Positions 14,270-17,931 of a stretch of DNA of 17,931 nt are shown piece after piece (position 1 is the first letter of the stretch; each line of letters opens with the position of its first letter). The translations under genes were made by a program, and so were the position numbers. The stretch covers positions 1 through 17,931 of the forward strand of contig CAXTPP010000068.1 in assembly GCA_964246185.1 (NCBI GenBank), written 5' to 3'. A model generated the notes under the pieces. The model had not been told where the DNA came from and searched no databases. It saw only the letters and a program-made list of their open reading frames with translations. The stretch is from LMUY01 sp964246185 (GTDB taxonomy: Bacteria > Pseudomonadota > Alphaproteobacteria > Acetobacterales > Acetobacteraceae).

Positions 14270-14628
14270 GACAGCAGCTCCTGGCCTTCGGAGACGGCCC
14301 ATTTCAGCGCCACCTTGCCGCCCTCGCCGCCGGTGAACTTGGGCCGCTCGCCGACCTGGTAGCCGGTCCAGCTGATGGTCTGCCCGGTGTCGCACAGCGC
14401 CTGGATTTCCAGCGCGCCCAGCTGGTAGAGGCTGCTCGGCGCCTGGCCGGCCTTGAGCACGGTGGTGCACTCCACCATGCCCTCCTTCCACTCGCCCGAC
14501 ACGTGCAGCTTGCGCCCGGCGACGATGGGGTTCTGGATCAGGCCGCCGCTCATGAAGCTGGCGCCCTTCTCCGTGTCGATCTTGGTCCCGTTCACGACCA
14601 GGTCGATGATGCCGAGAGTTATTGCCAT
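14266..14628 (-). CDS. Tail tube protein (Mu gpM-like)
   Basis: The 120-residue protein is close to the roughly 118 of Mu gpM. It starts at an ATG overlapping the sheath stop by one base (TAATG). It shows the small tube pattern: IIDLVVNGTKIDTEKGASFM near the start, VAGRKLHVSGEWKEGMVECTTVLKAG in the middle (surface loop and strands), and ISWTGYQVGERPKFTGGEGGKVALKW at the end. The subunits stack as hexameric rings inside the sheath. The neighbours (sheath upstream, chaperone downstream) confirm the role. The GGAG upstream is about 11 bases from the ATG, so coupling to sheath translation may matter. Confidence 0.92.
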   Translation of the reverse strand: MAITLGIIDLVVNGTKIDTEKGASFMSGGLIQNPIVAGRKLHVSGEWKEGMVECTTVLKAGQAPSSLYQLGALEIQALCDTGQTISWTGYQVGERPKFTGGEGGKVALKWAVSEGQELLS

Positions 14629-16157
14629 TACGCGGTGAACTCCAGCACGGTGGCCTCAACGATGAGGTTGCCCGCGACGCTCACCACGACCTGCTGGTCG
14701 AGCCGGTTCTTGTCGCTGGCGTTGATGACGAAATAGCCCTGCTGGACAGTGCTGGCCGAGCCTTCGATCCAGCCCGCCTGCTCGTAGTCCAGGCACCGCT
14801 TGGCCCAGCTGCCGCGCATCCGCCGCGGCGTCGCGGCGCTCTCGTCATACTCCGCGCCCAGGGCGTCGTCGTTGAACAGCTTGGCCTGCGGGTAGACCAG
14901 CTTGACGTAGTCGGTCCAGTCGTAGCGGATCGCCGTCATGGTGGCGGGCGTCATCACGTCCAGCCACGCCGCGTCCGCCACGCCGAGCGGCGAGGTCAGG
15001 TAGCCGGTGATGGTGCGGCTGATCACCATGGTGTGGTCCGGCAGCGCGGTCCAGGTGGAGATGCCGTTGTGCAGCAGCAGATCGCGCTCCTGCGCCGTCC
15101 ACTGGTCCACGCTCGACGGCGCGGTCAGCCCGGCCACGGCGATGCCCTTGGACTGCCGGCTCGGGTCGTTGGCCAGCCGGAAGGCGTGCACCGCGCCGAA
15201 CGCGGCGGCCACGCTCCAGGTCGGGTCCACCTCGTTGCGCACGCCCCAGGTGACCATCTGGATGCTGTTGCCGGCGTCGCCGTAGGCGGCGACCGTGGCG
15301 TAGCTGCCGTTGATGGCGGAGTAGATGCGCATGTCGAGGTTGACCAGCGCGCCGTAGCGCCGCATCCCCTCGGCCGCCAGCAGCGGGCGGTTCACCGGAT
15401 CGGTCCAGGGCGTCACGCAGTCGGTGAACCAGTTGCCGGAGATGGCCGCGATGGCGGCGGCCACGCTCGGGCTGCCCAAGCCCCCGGCCAGGTTGGCCGG
15501 ACCCTGCCCGGCCGCGCTGGGCGCGATCACCACGACGGGCGCGCTGGCGTCCGAGCGGTTGATGAAACGGAGGTTGATGTCGTTGCCGACTACGCCGGCG
15601 TTCTTGGCCGTGAGGGTGACATTGCTGACGTTGCCCGCCATCAGCGCCGCGCTGGCCGGCAGCGTGGGCATGGCGTTGATCGCCGCCACCAGGGCCAGCG
15701 CCAGGTCGGTCTGCGCCGTGCCGGCGGGGATCACCACGGGCACGGCAAAGCCTGCCACCAGCGCGGTGACGGAGAACCCGTTGGGGAACTGCGCCGGGCT
15801 GAGGATCACGTTGGTGGACGCGGCCACGCTGCCCGCCGCGTCCGGCACGCCGATCGCGTAGAGCGCCGTGGTCGTGTTGTTGGCCAGCCAGGCGTTGACC
15901 TGGGTGGCAGCGACGGAGCCGGCGCCGAACAGCGCCTCCGCCTGCCCCGGCCCGGTGATCGGATACAGCGTGTTCGGCTGCGCCGAGCCGCTGGCCAGCA
16001 TCTGGCTGATCACCACCGCCTTGGACGGCAGCAGCTGCAAGCCGGCGGCGCCGTAGTTCGGGCGGACTTCCACCAGCACGCCCGGGTCGCGGCGGCTGGC
16101 CGGGATTTCGTTGAAAATGATCGTCTGCGGCGTGGTCTGGCCAAGGCTGCCGCTCAT
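14628..16157 (-). CDS. Tail sheath protein (Mu gpL-like)
   Basis: The 509-residue protein is near the Mu gpL length (about 495). It starts at an ATG overlapping the previous stop (ATGA), with GGAG 8 bases upstream. The N-terminus has IIFNEIPASRRDPGVLVEVRPNYG, the sheath linker strand, then LYPITGPGQAEALFGAGSVAATQVNAWLANN, the common fold entry. The middle carries variable surface domains (SVAASTNVILS ... VVIAPSAAGQGPANLAGG). The C-terminal domain has KGIAVAGLTAPSSVDQW, LPDHTMVISRTITGY, WLDVMTPATMTAIRYDWTDYVKLVYPQAKL and a closing LDQQVVVSVAGNLIVEATVLEFTA strand. It forms the contractile sleeve around the tube and drives injection. Confidence 0.95.
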   Translation of the reverse strand: MSGSLGQTTPQTIIFNEIPASRRDPGVLVEVRPNYGAAGLQLLPSKAVVISQMLASGSAQPNTLYPITGPGQAEALFGAGSVAATQVNAWLANNTTTALYAIGVPDAAGSVAASTNVILSPAQFPNGFSVTALVAGFAVPVVIPAGTAQTDLALALVAAINAMPTLPASAALMAGNVSNVTLTAKNAGVVGNDINLRFINRSDASAPVVVIAPSAAGQGPANLAGGLGSPSVAAAIAAISGNWFTDCVTPWTDPVNRPLLAAEGMRRYGALVNLDMRIYSAINGSYATVAAYGDAGNSIQMVTWGVRNEVDPTWSVAAAFGAVHAFRLANDPSRQSKGIAVAGLTAPSSVDQWTAQERDLLLHNGISTWTALPDHTMVISRTITGYLTSPLGVADAAWLDVMTPATMTAIRYDWTDYVKLVYPQAKLFNDDALGAEYDESAATPRRMRGSWAKRCLDYEQAGWIEGSASTVQQGYFVINASDKNRLDQQVVVSVAGNLIVEATVLEFTA

Positions 16158-16402
16158 GGCGCGCTCTCCGTGCTGGAATTGGCGGCGCCCTTGGACCGCG
16201 CGGCCGGCGCGGCCGGGGGCTCGACCTCCACCGCGTCGCCGTCGGCCAGCAGGCGCGAGACGAAGTGGTCGCGCGGCACGCGGAAGCCGTCGGCCGGCAG
16301 CAGGGCGCCGAAGCCGGGCAAGCCGTAGCCGCTCGGCATCGGCACGCGGTGCGGCGTGCCGTCCGGGCGGACGCCCGGCTTGATCGTCACGAACTCAGCC
16401 AT
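16154..16402 (-). CDS. Mu gp38-like small protein (DUF2635)
   Basis: The 82-residue protein shows the DUF2635 pattern: an N-terminal FVTIKPGVRPDGTPHRVP, then LPADGFRVPRDHFVSRLLADGDAVEVEPP, and an Ala/Ser-rich end. The usual pattern is VKPAxGxxVRxP...LPxxGxxVPxxxYWxRRLxDGDV. The ATG at 16402 was chosen over the in-frame ATG at 16417 because GAGG lies 6 bases before it and the MTRWT extension would cover that site. It overlaps the gp37-like stop by 8 bases. In Mu it sits just before the sheath, and its role is not established. Confidence 0.88.
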   Translation of the reverse strand: MAEFVTIKPGVRPDGTPHRVPMPSGYGLPGFGALLPADGFRVPRDHFVSRLLADGDAVEVEPPAAPAARSKGAANSSTESAP

Positions 16403-17042
16403 GGTCCACCTCGTCATCGCGCACGTCGGCCACCAGGTCGGGCAATCCCGCCCAGCGCTGGCCGAGCCGCAGGAAATCGTCCAGCCGCGCCAGCCCGGCC
16501 TGGTCGACCAGGTCGAACGGCACGCTGATGTTGAGCGCCGCGGCCGAGGCGTTCTCGCTGGCCCAGCTCTCGCTGTAGGCGGCGCCGCCCTCGCCGACCT
16601 GGCAGGCGCCGATGCCGGCGATGCCGCGGCCGTGCAGCGCCGCCGTGGCGACCGCCAGCATCCCGGCCAGGCCGCAGCCCAGGCCGTCGCCCAGCAGCTG
16701 CGCCTCGATTTTCGGGTTGCGCACCACGAACATCACCAGCCACTCCGCCCGGCCGCTCCAGACGCGCGGGCGCACCAGCGCGCCGCTGGCCGGCGCCATG
16801 CGCACGAAGCCCAGGCCCACGAACGGGCAGCGCTCGGTGTAGCGCGCCCACTCGGACGGGGTCAGCCGCGCCGGCATGGTGCGGTGCTGGAACTGCGCCG
16901 GCGGGAACGCGAGCGCCAGCCGCAAGGCCAGGTCGCGGTGCATGGCCGCCACCGGGCCGCCGCCGATCAGCTCGGCCGCCAGCACGTCCTGCTGCGGCAG
17001 CGGCGGGTCGGAGAACGCGACGGGAGGGATTGAGCCGCTCAC
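16395..17042 (-). CDS. Mu gp37-like protein (DUF1834), probable tail terminator
   Basis: The 215-residue protein starts at a GTG overlapping the gp36 stop (GTGA). An upstream reading of the same frame would only extend into the overlapping gp36 gene. It shows LPQQDVLAAELIGGGPV near the start, RPRVWSGRAEWLVMFVVRNPKIEAQLLGDG in the middle and ISVPFDLVDQAGLARLDDF near the end. This fits the DUF1834/gp37 family, which lies between gp36 and the sheath in Mu-like phages and is thought to cap the tail tube end. Confidence is good from position and moderate from sequence. Confidence 0.82.
   Translation of the reverse strand: MSGSIPPVAFSDPPLPQQDVLAAELIGGGPVAAMHRDLALRLALAFPPAQFQHRTMPARLTPSEWARYTERCPFVGLGFVRMAPASGALVRPRVWSGRAEWLVMFVVRNPKIEAQLLGDGLGCGLAGMLAVATAALHGRGIAGIGACQVGEGGAAYSESWASENASAAALNISVPFDLVDQAGLARLDDFLRLGQRWAGLPDLVADVRDDEVDHG
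16409..16412 (-). promoter_or_regulatory. Ribosome binding site (GAGG) deciding the gp38-like start
   Basis: GAGGTGGACCATG sets GAGG six bases before the ATG at 16402 and makes the upstream ATG at 16417 unlikely. Confidence 0.55.
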
Positions 17043-17506
17043 CAGCAGTCCCAGCCCCAGCCAAAGCCCAGCCCGGAGCCTTGCGGCTGGAACACGCGGC
17101 CGGGGCGCACGAAGCCGCTGCGGTCGCTGGTGCGCGCGCCGACCACGGCGGAGGCCAGCTCCACGCCTTCCAGCGACACGGTGCCGGTGTTCAGCCGGCC
17201 CAGCCACTCGACCGCCTCCTTGCGCGCCAGGCGCACCTGCTCGGAAGGTTCGGTGGCGCCGGAGAAGCTGATGTCGTAGCGCGCCAGCACCAGGCAGGCG
17301 CGGTTGATGGCCGGCGGCGTCACCGCCAGCGGGCAGGCGTAGCGGCGGCGCAGGTGGCTGTCGATCAGGTCGGAGGCGTTGAGCAGCGCCGTCTCCACCC
17401 GGTCGGCGTCGATGCCGGCCAGCTCCGCGCCCTCCGGCGTGGACAGCCGGATCAGCTCCGGCTCGCCGAACGCGCTCACCATGTCATCGACCGAGCCGTA
17501 AGGCAT
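17039..17506 (-). CDS. Mu gp36-like head-tail connector protein (DUF1320)
   Basis: The 155-residue protein starts at an ATG overlapping the previous stop by one base (TGATG). The DUF1320 pattern is clear: MVSAFGEPELIRLSTPEGAE near the start, DADRVETALLNASDLIDSHLRRRYACPLA (about 34-62), then a helical core (INRACLVLARYDISF) and KEAVEWLGRLNTGTVSLEG. Relatives of this fold form the ring joining head portal and tail. The C-terminal Gly/Trp-rich end is unique to this copy. Order before gp37- and gp38-like genes matches Mu. Longer upstream starts in the same frame would run through the preceding gene and were rejected. Confidence 0.9.
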   Translation of the reverse strand: MPYGSVDDMVSAFGEPELIRLSTPEGAELAGIDADRVETALLNASDLIDSHLRRRYACPLAVTPPAINRACLVLARYDISFSGATEPSEQVRLARKEAVEWLGRLNTGTVSLEGVELASAVVGARTSDRSGFVRPGRVFQPQGSGLGFGWGWDCW

Positions 17507-17931
17507 CAGCGGCGGGCTTCGGCGCCGCGGGCGGTGTCGATCGCCGCCTTGACCTTGATGCCCATGTCGGACGCGCCGTGGTGGATGGCCACCTGCGCCT
17601 CCTCCGCCCGCTGCCGCACGTCGGCGGACGGGTGGGTGAGCAGCTGGTCGATGCTGGTGCGGCGGTCGAACGCGTCGCCGATCACGGCGGGGCGCTCCGG
17701 CACGACGGTGCTCTTGGTGCCCCACGGCTGCACCGGCGGCAGCGGCGCCGGCGCCGGGCCGGGCAGCGGCGGCGACAGGCGGTTCGAGGCCGCTATCAGC
17801 GCGTCGGTGATCGCCTGCTCGTGCGCGGTGCGGGCGTCGGCGGTGCGCTCGCCGGAGGCGTCCAGCAGCGTCGTGGCAGGCAGCGCCGCCGCCGGTCCCG
17901 GCATTGGGGCGGCAGGCGCGGCCGTCAGGAC
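17506..17931 (-). CDS. Pro/Ala-rich phage protein in the gp35 position (partial, open at the window edge)
   Basis: The frame is open from the right edge to a TGA at 17508-17506. The first in-window ATG (17904) would give 132 residues, but it has no Shine-Dalgarno and the frame continues upstream, so the gene probably starts outside. A Pro/Ala-rich stretch (RLSPPLPGPAPAPLPPVQPWG, about 43-63 from that ATG) separates two helical parts. The second one (SADVRQRAEEAQVAIHHGASDMGIKVKAAIDTARG) is well charged. No family motif was recognised. The place just before gp36 is where Mu-like phages carry gp35, a small protein after the major head protein. It may be a decoration or head-completion protein. 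Confidence 0.65.
   Translation of the reverse strand, partial: VLTAAPAAPMPGPAAALPATTLLDASGERTADARTAHEQAITDALIAASNRLSPPLPGPAPAPLPPVQPWGTKSTVVPERPAVIGDAFDRRTSIDQLLTHPSADVRQRAEEAQVAIHHGASDMGIKVKAAIDTARGAEARR

Noticed and set aside
16403..16417. Upstream ATG giving a five-residue longer gp38-like protein
   Set aside because: The extension covers the GAGG site serving the ATG at 16402, and the family begins close to the MAEFVTIKPG sequence.
1..17931. CRISPR array, tRNA or rRNA genes
   Set aside because: No regularly spaced direct repeats, no tRNA-like cloverleaf and no rRNA sequence were seen on either strand.

Overview
The window is the late, right-hand part of a Mu-like (contractile-tail, probably transposable) prophage. 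Every phage gene lies on the minus strand, so the phage reads from right to left. The DNA is very GC-rich, uses many GTG starts, and codes densely with 1- or 4-base stop/start overlaps. The host DNA at the left edge is a fragment of an IS481-type transposase. Together these suggest a high-GC alphaproteobacterium, perhaps of the Acetobacteraceae or Rhodospirillales; the taxon is an inference and no ribosomal or housekeeping gene is present to confirm it.

Layout in phage order (right to left). At 17931-16154 is the end of the head/neck region: an open-ended Pro/Ala-rich protein in the Mu gp35 position, then gp36-, gp37- and gp38-like proteins. At 16157-13689 are the tail sheath, the tail tube and the tail assembly chaperone. 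The chaperone carries a clear -1 frameshift cassette: T TTT TTG, a 6-base spacer and a hairpin. At 13688-6530 are the tape measure protein and the baseplate set in Mu order (gpN-, gpP-, gp45-, gp46-, gp47-like), followed by gp48 down to 5930. At 5930-1914 is an accessory host-contact region: a short gp53-type fibre, three small proteins, a 647-residue tailspike-like protein and a 140-residue protein. The last two both begin with convincing Sec signal peptides, which is odd for phage virion proteins. At 1906-1053 are two small membrane proteins, possibly lysis-related. At 938-129 is an orphan D12-class adenine methyltransferase, in the position mom occupies in Mu.

The left 128 bases look like the prophage right terminus. 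A 5'-TG end at base 56 interrupts the transposase reading frame, and AT-rich motifs 22 bp apart follow, with a third inverted copy, as expected of MuA-type transposase binding sites. The prophage therefore appears to have inserted into an IS element. No head genes beyond the last one, no transposase A/B, repressor or endolysin are in view, so the left end and the full phage cannot be judged here.

All coding calls rest on reading the translated sequences and recognising families; no database search was run.
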